Assembly: GCF_001610835.1 (NCBI RefSeq)
Contig: NZ_CP011270.1
Coordinates: forward strand, 8,121,256-8,185,255
Length of the DNA: 64,000 nt
Reading direction: 5' to 3'
From: Planctomyces sp. SH-PL14
Lineage (GTDB): Bacteria > Planctomycetota > Planctomycetia > Planctomycetales > Planctomycetaceae
Shown: positions 1 to 8,075 of the stretch, piece after piece
How the letters are laid out: the number at the start of each line of letters is the position of its first letter
Position numbering within the stretch: the first letter of the stretch is position 1
The notes under the pieces: model-generated
Seen by the model: the letters and a program-made list of their open reading frames with translations, nothing else
What the model was told of the DNA's origin: nothing
Databases searched by the model: none
Position numbers and translations under genes: made by a program

Positions 1-438
1 GGCCGGCGCCGGTGCCGCCGGCCGTTCCGGTGCCGGAGGCATGGCAGCAGCGGGCGAGAACCCTGGTGCGACTCCGGACGAAGCGGCAGGCGCCTTTGAC
101 AGTGGAGAAAACGGTGCGGCGGCCGCGCTCGCGGCCGGGAGCGGCGGGGGTGGTGCATCCGCGACCGGAGCGGCGGACGCAGGCGGCGGAGGGGCCGCGG
201 CGGCGAACGTTTCCCGATCGAGTGCCAGCGACCGGTCCGCGCGCGAGGCGGGGCCGGTTGTCACCGCGCTGATGATCGAGATGTCGTTCGCCAGCTGCAG
301 CCGGACCCCGCTTCCGCAGGCGCCGCAGGTCGTTTCGAGGATCAGCCGCCGCGACAACTCCTTCTGCTCGTTCCGCGAGAGATGGAGGATGATCGGCTGG
401 CGGCAGTCGGCGTTCGGGCAGCGAGTGGTAAGTTTCAT
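1..438 (-). CDS. Zinc-ribbon protein with Pro/Ala-rich tail (partial)
   Basis: The reading frame starts at an ATG at 438 and stays open to the left edge of the window, so the C-terminus is missing. The first 50 residues hold two cysteine pairs (C7, C12 and C38, C41, the second as CGAC), which look like a small zinc ribbon. After about residue 75 the protein is low-complexity Ala/Pro. It precedes no obvious partner and ends its upstream side 69 bp from the FHA gene, on the same strand. I do not recognise a specific family. The overlapping plus-strand frames in this stretch are shadows of the GC-rich tail. Confidence 0.6.
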   Translation of the reverse strand, partial: MKLTTRCPNADCRQPIILHLSRNEQKELSRRLILETTCGACGSGVRLQLANDISIISAVTTGPASRADRSLALDRETFAAAAPPPPASAAPVADAPPPPLPAASAAAAPFSPLSKAPAASSGVAPGFSPAAAMPPAPERPAAPAPA

Positions 439-507
439 CGGCCGGAGAGGAAAACGGACCGCGGTGGGGTCAGTCCGGAGGTGAGGGCGAAGGGAGTGGT
501 GCAAGGG

Positions 508-1947
508 TCAGAAGCGGTCCAGAACATAGATCTCCGCATCGATCTTACGAATCGTCTTCTCGATCGGAACCCGCTCCCGCGGCCGGACCGCCAGGACCGC
601 CCGCCAGTGGTTCTGTGCCTTCCGCAGGAAACGGGAGTCTCCCCGTCCGAGCTGACGGTAGATCCGGGCGATGGCGCGATTGGCGAACGGGTCCTCGGGA
701 GCCATCCGGTGGAGCAGCAGCATGACGCCGAGGCACAGGTGATCGAACCCGCCCGCGTCGCACATCCTGGCAAGTCCAATCAGGGCGCTCTGGCTCCACG
801 GCGACTCCTCCAGGAGGGCCTTCATCTGCTGCAGCCCCAGGACGCGGCGTCCCGCCAGGAATTCCGCCTCGGCCCGGCTCTGGCGGCCCGCCTCCCGAAT
901 CACGCGGACAATGTGGGGCAGTCCGCGGGCGGGGGGGCGATACAGGTTGTGCTGGGACTTGAGGAATCCGTAGACCTGCTGCGCGAGGTCGAACGCGTCC
1001 GGGTCGAAATGCTCCGGCGGCGACGCCATGTCGGCGAACGGCCGGGAGTGGACGATGGCGGAGGTGTCCCCCCGGGGGGCGGTCTCGACCGACGACCGCG
1101 ACGGCGGCTCCAGCGGGAACGACGGGAGAGGCGGCAGTGGTGTCGCGGCCGGTGCCGCAGACGAGGGCACAGGCGGCGGAGCGGCCGATGGAGCGACGGA
1201 CGGCATTGCGCCGGAGGCACTTTTCCGAGCCAGCTCCGGCGGCTCGGCAGGCGGGCGGGGAGGGAAAAAGTTCCGGCGGAAGAAGCCCGGCGAACTCGCC
1301 GCGGAATCGGTCGTGGAGGACGCGGTCGGCTGGAACTTCGACGAGGTCGAAGCGCTCGCCGAGAGCACTTCGATCACGACCCCCTTGGTCTCGATCCGGT
1401 CCCCCCCTTCCAGCTCCACACGGGTCCGCCAGTCCTTGCCGTTGTGCCGGCCGACCCGGCCCAGCAGATCGTAGAGGTACCAGTGGCCACGGGCGGGAAC
1501 GAGGAGCGAGTGCCGGTCGGGCGAATTCGCGTTTCGCGGCAGTACGATATCGCACAGGTGCGACGAGCCGATGAGCGTATCAAACGTCACATCGTGCGCG
1601 TTCGGAGCCATCCCCGGGGCGGAGACCGAGATCCGGCACTGCTGCGACATCCGCGGGAGAGCCGCCGCCGGACCGCTCGCTTCCGAAACCTGGAACGCGA
1701 TCGAGCCGACCTGAAGCTGATCGCCATCCCCCACCTCGTGGCGGGTCATGACGTCGACACGGTTGAGCTGCAGCTGCGTCGCCTGCAGGTTGTGAAGCAA
1801 CCAGCTGCCGCCGTAGCGGGCGACCACCGCCGCGAGCGGCGGCAAGCCCAGAACACGGCAATTGCAGTGAGGCGCGCTGCCGATCAGCATCACGTTGTCA
1901 CTGGCCAGGAACTTTCCCGGCTTGCCGCATTGCTCCAGTGTCAGCAT
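508..1947 (-). CDS. FHA-domain-like signalling protein
   Basis: A 479-residue protein. I start it at the ATG at 1947 (MLTLEQCG); upstream the frame is open to 2154 but that part looks non-coding. Residues 1-95 and about 100-210 resemble two FHA-like beta-sandwich domains, with features such as LIGSAPHCNC and an SSHLCDIVL segment followed by SPDRHS. FHA domains bind phosphothreonine peptides. Residues 215-330 are Pro/Ser/Ala-rich linker. The last 140 residues are helical and may be TPR-like. The gene is divergent from the Ser/Thr kinase at 2222, which fits a phospho-signalling role; that link is inferred. Whether both FHA units are functional is uncertain, since the first lacks a clear SxxH motif. 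Confidence 0.72.
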   Translation of the reverse strand: MLTLEQCGKPGKFLASDNVMLIGSAPHCNCRVLGLPPLAAVVARYGGSWLLHNLQATQLQLNRVDVMTRHEVGDGDQLQVGSIAFQVSEASGPAAALPRMSQQCRISVSAPGMAPNAHDVTFDTLIGSSHLCDIVLPRNANSPDRHSLLVPARGHWYLYDLLGRVGRHNGKDWRTRVELEGGDRIETKGVVIEVLSASASTSSKFQPTASSTTDSAASSPGFFRRNFFPPRPPAEPPELARKSASGAMPSVAPSAAPPPVPSSAAPAATPLPPLPSFPLEPPSRSSVETAPRGDTSAIVHSRPFADMASPPEHFDPDAFDLAQQVYGFLKSQHNLYRPPARGLPHIVRVIREAGRQSRAEAEFLAGRRVLGLQQMKALLEESPWSQSALIGLARMCDAGGFDHLCLGVMLLLHRMAPEDPFANRAIARIYRQLGRGDSRFLRKAQNHWRAVLAVRPRERVPIEKTIRKIDAEIYVLDRF

Positions 1948-2221
1948 CAACACCTCGGTTCGGAATGCTGTGGCTCGATCCCGCTCCTGGACTGTCGACG
2001 AACTGGAGGGCGAAGATCGCCTCCCGCTCGAACCTGAGGTTCCCCTGCAGTCTACCGAGCCCCGGAACCCTCCGAAATCCTCGGCGGATCGAAAGCGGGC
2101 AATGCTGGTGCGCGGGGCGAGTCGCGATACCATAGGGAAACTGGTCGCGGACACAGCGCCGAACCGCTGGGGCCCAAACGGCGATCATGCGCGATCGTGA
2201 ATCGTCGAGGGAAGGAGCGAC

Positions 2222-3433
2222 ATGGTTCGTGAAGCGGATTCGCGAACCCCCTCGCTGGCCGAACTCGGGCATCTTCTCGTCCAGGTCGGAATCGTCTCGG
2301 CCAAGCAATGGGCGGCCGCGACCGCCGGCGGCGCGACGGAGCCCTCTGTGGTGCTCGACCGGCTCGAAGAGCAGCCCGCGGAGTGGCTGAGCAGCGAGCC
2401 CGCGCTGAGCCGCTACCAGCGGAAATGCATCGAAAAGCGGCTGGCCAAGGGGCTGCGGGACCTGGACCGCGACCTGCGGGTGAACGACTTCCTGATCCGG
2501 GCCCACCTCGGCGACGGCGGGATGGGGAGCGTCTTCCTCGCCTGGTCCATCGAGATGCGGCGGCTCGTGGCGGTGAAGCGGCTCACCTCCAACAACCCGC
2601 ACCTCCGCGACCGGATGGCTCAGGAAGCGGTTATCCTCCGCAAGCTCAAGCATCCGACGATCGCCCGCTACGTCGCCTACGAAGTGAACGACGACGGCGA
2701 CGGCTCGGTCCTGGCGATGGAGTACATCCACGGGCCGACGCTCAAGGAGTATTGCGACCGCCACAAGAGCGTGCCGACGGACTTGGCGGTCGGCTGGACG
2801 GTCCAGCTTCTGGAAGCCCTCGCCCACGCCCACAGCCACGGCGTCATCCACCGTGACCTGACCCCGCGGAACATCATCATCGTCACCCCGCCCGACGCCG
2901 CGCCGTTTCCGCGGCTGGTCGACTTCGGACTGGCGAAGCTTTCGGAAGCGACGATGGGGCTGACGATGGCCCAGACGGCGATCGGCACGCCGCAGTTCAT
3001 GCCCCCGGAGCAGTTCGCCGACGCGGCGAACGTCACCGCCGCCTCCGATCTGTACAGCCTGGGATGCAACCTGTTTCTCATGCTGACCGGGCGCCCCCCG
3101 TTCGAAGGGAACCAGTTCCCGGCGCTGTGCCTGGCCCACACCAACCAGACGCCGCCCCGGGTGAGGGACCTCGTAACGGTTCCGAAGCATGTCGACGCCG
3201 CCGTGGCGCAGATGCTTTCGAAGAACCCGGCGGCGCGGGGCACCGTCGAGGAGCTGGTCCGGAAGTTGACCGGATCGGCCTCGTCCTCCGGTGTTCTCGT
3301 CGCCGCGTCCCCCCGCCGGCCCCGTCCCCTGCCGCTCCCGCTCAGCCGGAGCGTTTCGCGGCGCCGAGCGCTTCTCCCGAGCGGCGCCCGGCTTTCGCCC
3401 CGCTCCAACCTGCCGCCGCTCAGGCGGTCCTGA
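2222..3433 (+). CDS. Serine/threonine protein kinase (apparent C-terminal frameshift)
   Basis: Hanks-type kinase. An AAGGAG ribosome site lies just before the ATG. After an N-terminal region of about 90 residues comes the kinase domain: glycine loop GDGGMGSVF near 97-105, catalytic lysine K119 (AVKR), HRD at 210-212 and DFG at 234-236. The catalytic loop reads HRDLTPRN, with Thr where Ser/Thr kinases normally have Lys. This frame ends in Arg/Pro-rich sequence at 3433, but a better C-terminus with a membrane helix lies in the -1 frame up to 3750. The natural product is therefore probably about 509 residues and membrane-anchored. The change of frame falls at a run of six C at 3309-3314. The kinase assignment is firm; the cause of the frame break is open. 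Confidence 0.9.
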   Translation: MVREADSRTPSLAELGHLLVQVGIVSAKQWAAATAGGATEPSVVLDRLEEQPAEWLSSEPALSRYQRKCIEKRLAKGLRDLDRDLRVNDFLIRAHLGDGGMGSVFLAWSIEMRRLVAVKRLTSNNPHLRDRMAQEAVILRKLKHPTIARYVAYEVNDDGDGSVLAMEYIHGPTLKEYCDRHKSVPTDLAVGWTVQLLEALAHAHSHGVIHRDLTPRNIIIVTPPDAAPFPRLVDFGLAKLSEATMGLTMAQTAIGTPQFMPPEQFADAANVTAASDLYSLGCNLFLMLTGRPPFEGNQFPALCLAHTNQTPPRVRDLVTVPKHVDAAVAQMLSKNPAARGTVEELVRKLTGSASSSGVLVAASPRRPRPLPLPLSRSVSRRRALLPSGARLSPRSNLPPLRRS

Positions 3434-3750
3434 ACCCGCTGCCGCGCCCCCTCCCCTCCCAGGCGATCGGGATCCCGGAGCCGGCGGTTGCCGAGCGAAA
3501 GACGACCCCTTCGGTCCGGCTGGAGCAGGCCGAGTTCGACCACCCGCAGCGGCGGTGGTGGGGGCGGCTGCTGCCGGTCTCTCCGCTGGCGGCGCGGTCG
3601 CGGTTCATCGACCGCGACTATGGGCTCGTCAGTTTGCTGCACGCGTTCGGCTCGCCCTGGCGGCTGGCTGTCGCCGCGATCGCCGTGGCGGCGGTGATCG
3701 TTGTCCTGATCGCGGTCGTGATTGTCACGGGCCGGGTGATCATCAGCTGA
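3313..3750 (+). other. Out-of-frame C-terminal part of the kinase, with membrane anchor
   Basis: In the -1 frame relative to the kinase, sequence downstream of the C6 run codes for a Pro/Ala-rich juxtamembrane linker. A basic segment follows (RRWWGRLLPVSP), then a strongly hydrophobic helix of about 25 residues (AVAAIAVAAVIVVLIAVV) just before the stop at 3750. Planctomycete Hanks-type kinases commonly carry such a linker and anchor, so I read it as the true end of the upstream kinase. It has no plausible start of its own. Confidence 0.6.
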
Positions 3751-3803
3751 CGTGCGCCGTCCGCGGATTGCATGAAAGGAATCCCGGTGGCCGGCGTCGC
3801 GGC

Positions 3804-4421
3804 TTACGCCGTCCCGGGCTCACCCGGCAAGGGAGGGCCCTCGGGTATCGTGATCCCGCGGATCCTTAGTGAATGCTGGCCGAGGCTGATCTCGACCGGG
3901 ATCTGGCACTCGATGGACTGACCGAAAGGGATCCGCCGGCCGTCCGAGATCTCGATGAGCCCCTTCTCCGTCAGGCAGGTGATGTTCACCTTCTTTGCGG
4001 ACGTCGGCTGCAGGAAGACGTGGCGGCGGGAGATGAAGCGGTAATCGGCTGGCGCGACAACCAGCCGATCGAACGGGGACGACTCCGTGTAGCCCAGGCA
4101 GACCGGCTCCCCCTCGCTCTGCCGGCCGACCTCGACCGGCCGATAGAGGACGGACCGAAACACCACGGCGCCGGCTCCCCAGACGACTTCGAGGGACATC
4201 AGCGCCTGGCCCCGCCGGTTCTGGATCGACGAATCCCGGCCCGTCAGACGCCGCAGCCCCCGTACAAAGGGATCCGCCTTCAGCGGCTGCTCGCCGAGGA
4301 CCGCGGAGCACGCGTCGCAGGCATTGAGGTGCCGCTCGACGTCGAGCGCTTCGAGCGGGGTCAGTGCCCCGGCGGCAAACTTCCAGATCGTCTCTTTCGG
4401 GTAGTGGTCATCCTGAGGCAT
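3804..4421 (-). CDS. Anti-sigma factor with zinc-binding motif and FHA-like C-terminus
   Basis: A 205-residue protein lying 76 bp downstream of the ECF sigma gene on the same strand, so the two are probably co-transcribed. Residues 25-40 contain H31, C35 and C38 (HLNACDAC), the HxxxCxxC signature of zinc-associated anti-sigma domains. The second half looks like an FHA domain: the SRRH motif at 131-134 is the phosphopeptide-binding hallmark, followed by beta strands with the usual glycine positions. No membrane segment is visible, so it should be cytoplasmic. The fusion suggests that control of the sigma factor could depend on binding a phosphorylated protein, perhaps a target of the kinase at 2222. 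That last point is inference. Confidence 0.72.
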   Translation of the reverse strand: MPQDDHYPKETIWKFAAGALTPLEALDVERHLNACDACSAVLGEQPLKADPFVRGLRRLTGRDSSIQNRRGQALMSLEVVWGAGAVVFRSVLYRPVEVGRQSEGEPVCLGYTESSPFDRLVVAPADYRFISRRHVFLQPTSAKKVNITCLTEKGLIEISDGRRIPFGQSIECQIPVEISLGQHSLRIRGITIPEGPPLPGEPGTA

Positions 4422-4497
4422 GAGGCGAATCCATTCTCCACGGGCTGATTCAACGGAGCCAGTTGACGGGCGCAGTCAACGGACTCAGCAAGCCGGT

Positions 4498-5088
4498 TCA
4501 GTACTCGATCAGCCCTGCCCCTTCGCGGCGGAGCGCCGCCAGGACGCGGGACTGTGCGATCCGGGCCGCGTTGACCGACATCTCCAGCTCCTGGGCCACC
4601 ACTTCGATCGGCTCGTCATTGAGCACCACCCGGCGGAAGGCCTGGAGGGTTCTCTCCTGAAACTCCGGCGCGATCATCTCGATCAGCCGCTCGATGAGGA
4701 AACGGCTGTGTTCCGCTTCCCAGAGTTCGGCCAGTCGATCGCCGCTGTCCGCGACCGCCGCGTCGTCGTTCGCCTCGTCGGAGCTTTCGGTCAGCCGGGA
4801 GCGGATGTTCTTCCGCTGAATCGTCCTCAGGCGATGGAGCATGACCTGATGCAGCCAGGCGCGGAACGCCCCGATGCGGCCGTTGTGGTCAAAGCCCTTG
4901 ATCTCGTGAAAGACCTTGAGGAGGACTTCCTGTCGGACATCCTCGGCGACGTCTTCGCGAACGCCGCGGCGTTTGAGCCATCCGAAGACGAGGGGCCCGT
5001 AAATCGTCGCGAACCGCTCCCAGGCCTGCTGGTCAGACTGCTGACGCAGCTGCCCGAGGAGATTCATCGAAGTCTGAAATTCCGCCAT
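4498..5088 (-). CDS. ECF-type RNA polymerase sigma factor
   Basis: A 196-residue sigma-70 family protein of ECF size. Region 2 spans roughly residues 20-90, with the core-binding helix DVAEDVRQEVLLKVF and the RAWLHQVMLHRLRT segment. Region 4 is the C-terminal helix-turn-helix (EVVAQELEMSVNAARIAQSR), which binds the -35 element. It heads a two-gene unit with the zinc/FHA anti-sigma protein. The region upstream (5089-5678) contains a copy of the 330-bp interspersed repeat, so its promoter must lie between about 5089 and 5227 or within the repeat. Confidence 0.92.
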   Translation of the reverse strand: MAEFQTSMNLLGQLRQQSDQQAWERFATIYGPLVFGWLKRRGVREDVAEDVRQEVLLKVFHEIKGFDHNGRIGAFRAWLHQVMLHRLRTIQRKNIRSRLTESSDEANDDAAVADSGDRLAELWEAEHSRFLIERLIEMIAPEFQERTLQAFRRVVLNDEPIEVVAQELEMSVNAARIAQSRVLAALRREGAGLIEY

Positions 5089-5227
5089 CGATAGGTTGTC
5101 TCAGCGGACCTGCTGAAGAACGTATTCATTGAATGGATCGACGTGGACGCCGTCAAGGACGCGGCCTGCGGGTTCCGGGCTCGATCGTTGAGTCGGGGTG
5201 CGGTCACCGGTTGATGCTCAGTAAACC

Positions 5228-5548
5228 GGGTCCAGGGGCACCCTGGTGGGGGATGCAAGGGGGCAACGCCCCCTTGCCCGCCGGAGGCCTGGCCGTCGGG
5301 AGATGTCTGAAGGAGATCGTGTCCAAACGCGGACACCGTGCCGTATGCCCTCTCACCAACCCGCGGGGATTGCCATGCGAGCGGTGAGTCCTCAGCGCCG
5401 CTTCCACAAAGCGGACGTCCGTTGTGTCCCACGGTTCCTCATGGAAGTGCCTCCGGCGGCAAGGGGGCGTGGCCCCCTTGACCCCAGGCTGCCGTCGCAC
5501 GATGGGTTGCCCAATGAGAGTCCGTCCGGCCAGGACGCGGTTCGAGCC
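5228..5548 (+). repeat. Interspersed repeat A, copy 1
   Basis: One of eleven copies in the window. It occupies most of the 590-bp gap between the divergent sigma and rhodanese genes. It begins GGGTCCAGGGG and carries a left hairpin (AAGGGGGC-AAC-GCCCCCTT) followed by GCCCGCCGGAGGC. The middle is conserved (TCCAAACGCGGACA, CTCACCAACCCGCGGGG), then come GCCTCCGGCGGCAAGG and a right hairpin ending CTTGACCCC. It closes with the tail GGACGCGGTTCGAGCC. Left and right hairpin blocks are inverted relative to each other. No transposase or clear target duplication is visible. Confidence 0.85.
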
Positions 5549-5678
5549 AGCGGGATGAGGCCCTGATCCGGTCGTGGACAACACACTCCTTGTGCGTGTC
5601 GAACGGTCAGGAGATAATTCGAAGAGTGAGTCCCTTCGCCGGGACTGCTCGTTCTGACCTACCCGGACCGCCCGACCG

Positions 5679-6077
5679 ATGCCTGATCGCATGTGGAACG
5701 CTTTGACGATCGCCGCCGTGGTGATCGCTGCGAACGCTGGCTTCGCGGCCGAGCACACCAAGGACACGCTTCCGCAGGTGAAGGAGGCTCTCGGCAACGG
5801 CAAGGCGGTCCTCGTCGATGTCCGTGAGAAATCGGAGTGGAACGAGGGGCATCTCAAGCAGGCGACGCTGCTCCCTCTCAGCGATCTCGACAGCCAGATC
5901 CGATCGGGAGCCGTCGCAAAGAGCTACGCCAAGGACAAGGTCCTGTACGTTCACTGCGCGGCGGGGGGACGATGTCTGCAGGCGGCCGACTCCCTCAAAA
6001 AGGCGGGCTACGACGTCCGGCCGCTCGCCCAGGGCTACGACGAACTGGTCAAAAATGGCTTTCCCGTGGCGAAGTGA
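5679..6077 (+). CDS. Secreted rhodanese-like protein
   Basis: A 132-residue protein with a signal peptide (ALTIAAVVIAANAGFAAEH) and a single rhodanese domain. The conserved VLVDVREKSEW segment near residue 45 and the active-site loop CAAGGRC with its cysteine near residue 90 support this. Single-domain rhodaneses move sulfane sulfur or act as phosphatase-like folds; here the enzyme should act outside the cytoplasmic membrane. It opens a run of plus-strand genes continuing to 8075. Confidence 0.87.
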   Translation: MPDRMWNALTIAAVVIAANAGFAAEHTKDTLPQVKEALGNGKAVLVDVREKSEWNEGHLKQATLLPLSDLDSQIRSGAVAKSYAKDKVLYVHCAAGGRCLQAADSLKKAGYDVRPLAQGYDELVKNGFPVAK

Positions 6078-6114
6078 CGCCGGCCAACCGGTCCCAGCGA
6101 GGGAGGAAACGGAG

Positions 6115-6621
6115 ATGAGCTTCCGAGCAATCGCTATCGCGGCCCTGATGACCGCGGTTTCCACCGCGGCCAACGCCCAGGTGGTCCAGCAGCCGGTCGT
6201 GAGCGGCTTCAGCGTCGACACGGTCGTGTCCGTGCCGGACCGCGGCGCGGCGTTCTCCGGCGGGGTTTTGAGCGGGCAGTCCGGCAGCCGGTCGGCAGGA
6301 CCGCTTCGCGGAGCCTCCTCCGTCGGACGGTCGTTCCAGGGAGCGGCCACCGAGACCCGCGTCTTCATCCACGACTTCGAGGCCATGGACGCTGCGCTGC
6401 TCTCCCAGGGACGACCGGCCGCTGCCGGACAAGCAGCCCCGACGGCTCCGGGCGTCACTCCCGTCCTGATCGGGCCGGCCTCCCGCCCGCAGATGCCGGT
6501 CACGCGGGCCGACCGGGCTCGCGCCCATCTGCTGGAGCGCTGGAAGGACCGGACCGCCCCGGCTCCTCTTCCGAGTGCCGCGAGTCCTGGCGCGAGGACC
6601 TCCGTTGCAACGCGACCATAA
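6115..6621 (+). CDS. Small secreted protein of unknown function
   Basis: A 168-residue protein starting at the ATG at 6115, preceded by a good ribosome site (GGGAGGAAACGGAG). It has a clear signal peptide (MSFRAIAIAALMTAVSTAANA). The mature part is low-complexity and Ala/Ser/Pro-rich, with one better-defined stretch (ETRVFIHDFEAMDAALLS) and a helical TRADRARAHLLERWKD segment. I recognise no family. It lies 37 bp after the rhodanese gene and 53 bp before the TPR gene, so the three may form one transcript. Confidence 0.7.
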   Translation: MSFRAIAIAALMTAVSTAANAQVVQQPVVSGFSVDTVVSVPDRGAAFSGGVLSGQSGSRSAGPLRGASSVGRSFQGAATETRVFIHDFEAMDAALLSQGRPAAAGQAAPTAPGVTPVLIGPASRPQMPVTRADRARAHLLERWKDRTAPAPLPSAASPGARTSVATRP

Positions 6622-6674
6622 GAGGTCGCCCCCCTCTCGACGCTCCCCTTCCCCTCTGCTCCCAGCCCGGCGTT

Positions 6675-7454
6675 ATGACTCGTTTCCTCCTCCCGGCGCT
6701 GTGCCTCACTCTGCTCCTGGGGGGCTCCCTCGTCCGCACGCTGGCCCAGGACCGTTTCCGTGAGGCCAAGGAAGATCCCAAGGCGACCTGGAAAGCCCAG
6801 GCCGCGGAGCTCTCGCGGCAGATCGAGGCGCGGCCGGGAAGTCTGCGGCTCTATTCCCAGCGCGGGGACGTCCGGTTCTTCCTCGGGGACTTTCCCGGAG
6901 CGGTCGCGGACTACACGAAAATGGTCGAGCTCGACCCGGAGACCGACACGTCGCACTGGCGGCGGGGGATCGCCTACTTCTACGCCGGCGACTTCAAGGC
7001 GGCCGGGGAGCAATTCGAGCGGTATCACTCCTACGATCAGGTCGACCGGGAGAACGGCATCTGGCGGTACCTCTCGCAGCGGAAGGGGCTCGGCCAGGAG
7101 AAGGCGCGTGAAGGGCTGCTCAAGTACGAGAAGGACGACCGGGAGCCGTTTCCGGACGTCTACCGCCTGTTCGCGGGGACGATCGAACCGGAGGCGATCC
7201 TGAAGCGTATCGACGACGCCCAGATCTCCGACGAAGAAGAGGAGAAGCGCCTGTTCTACGCCGAGCTTTACATCGGCCTGAACGAAGCGGTCGAAGGGCG
7301 GAAAGAGTCGGCGATCAGGCACCTCAAGCGGGCCGTCGCCAACACTTGGGCGGAGGATGCCGGCTACGGACCGCACTACATGTGGCAGGTCGCCCGGCTG
7401 CATCTCGAGCAGCTCCGGCAAGCGGCGACGACGCCGGAAAAGCAGGAGCCGTAG
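6675..7454 (+). CDS. Secreted TPR-repeat protein
   Basis: A 259-residue protein with a signal peptide (MTRFLLPALCLTLLLGGSLV). At least two TPR units follow at about residues 55-120 (RGDVRFFLGDFPGAVADYTK, then RGIAYFYAGDFKAAGEQFER). Further helices continue to the end, including AIRHLKRAVANTWAED. The layout resembles NlpI-type periplasmic scaffold proteins, though no lipobox cysteine is present. It probably binds partner proteins. The next gene starts 3 bp after its stop codon, which indicates translational coupling. Confidence 0.8.
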   Translation: MTRFLLPALCLTLLLGGSLVRTLAQDRFREAKEDPKATWKAQAAELSRQIEARPGSLRLYSQRGDVRFFLGDFPGAVADYTKMVELDPETDTSHWRRGIAYFYAGDFKAAGEQFERYHSYDQVDRENGIWRYLSQRKGLGQEKAREGLLKYEKDDREPFPDVYRLFAGTIEPEAILKRIDDAQISDEEEEKRLFYAELYIGLNEAVEGRKESAIRHLKRAVANTWAEDAGYGPHYMWQVARLHLEQLRQAATTPEKQEP

Positions 7455-7457
7455 AGC

Positions 7458-8075
7458 GTGCCGTGTCCCCTGACGGTCTACAAGCTCGGCGGAAGTCTGC
7501 TCGACCTCCCCGACCTCGGTGAACGGCTCAAAGCTGGCTTCGAATCCGCGCACGAGGAGTGTCCGGTCCTGGTCGTCGGCGGGGGGGCGGCGGCCGATCT
7601 CGTTCGCGACTGGGATCCGCGGCACCGGCTGGGGGACTCGGCGGCTCATCAGTTAGCGATTGCGGCTATGGAGCTGAACGCTCGCCTTGTCCGGATTCTG
7701 CTGTCGCGAATCGGGATGGCGGTTGGCGTCGACTGGCAGTCGTCGAGCGAGGCGGATGTCGTCGTTCCGGACATGCTCCGGGAGATCGAAAACCCAGCCG
7801 AAGGGCCGGTTCCCGAGGAATCCTGGGAGGTGACGAGCGACTCCCTGGCGGCCTGGCTGGCGGGACGCTGCCGCGCGCGGCGGCTGGTGTTCCTCAAGTC
7901 CGCCCCGTGGCCGGAGGGCACAAGTTCGCCGCGAACGGCCTTGTCGGCGAAGGACCTGCAACGAGCGGTCGAAGCGGGTCTTTGCGATTCCGCCGTCCCC
8001 CGCTACCTGCCGGCGGGAGTTGCCGTGGAGTGGATCGACTTTCGAAATTGGATGGCAGCCGCTCAGACATGCTGA
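7458..8075 (+). CDS. Amino-acid-kinase family protein, MfnE-like
   Basis: A 205-residue protein of the aspartate/glutamate/uridylate kinase fold, starting at a GTG. The N-terminal YKLGGSLLDLP is the phosphate-binding strand of that family, and VLVVGGGAAADLVR is the second glycine loop. The size and the C-terminal pattern match the archaeal MfnE group, which phosphorylates an aminomethylfuran in methanofuran synthesis; bacterial relatives occur in organisms with tetrahydromethanopterin-linked C1 genes. Fae and MtdA/B are encoded at 26-27.6 kb, which supports such a role. The substrate is inferred. The end overlaps the convergent next gene by 13 bp. Confidence 0.75.
   Translation: MPCPLTVYKLGGSLLDLPDLGERLKAGFESAHEECPVLVVGGGAAADLVRDWDPRHRLGDSAAHQLAIAAMELNARLVRILLSRIGMAVGVDWQSSSEADVVVPDMLREIENPAEGPVPEESWEVTSDSLAAWLAGRCRARRLVFLKSAPWPEGTSSPRTALSAKDLQRAVEAGLCDSAVPRYLPAGVAVEWIDFRNWMAAAQTC

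Noticed and set aside
5228-5570. Several open frames of 60-130 codons inside every repeat A copy, on both strands
   Set aside because: They recur because the DNA repeats and is GC-rich. Frames differ between copies by indels, starts are inconsistent and codon use is unlike the genes.
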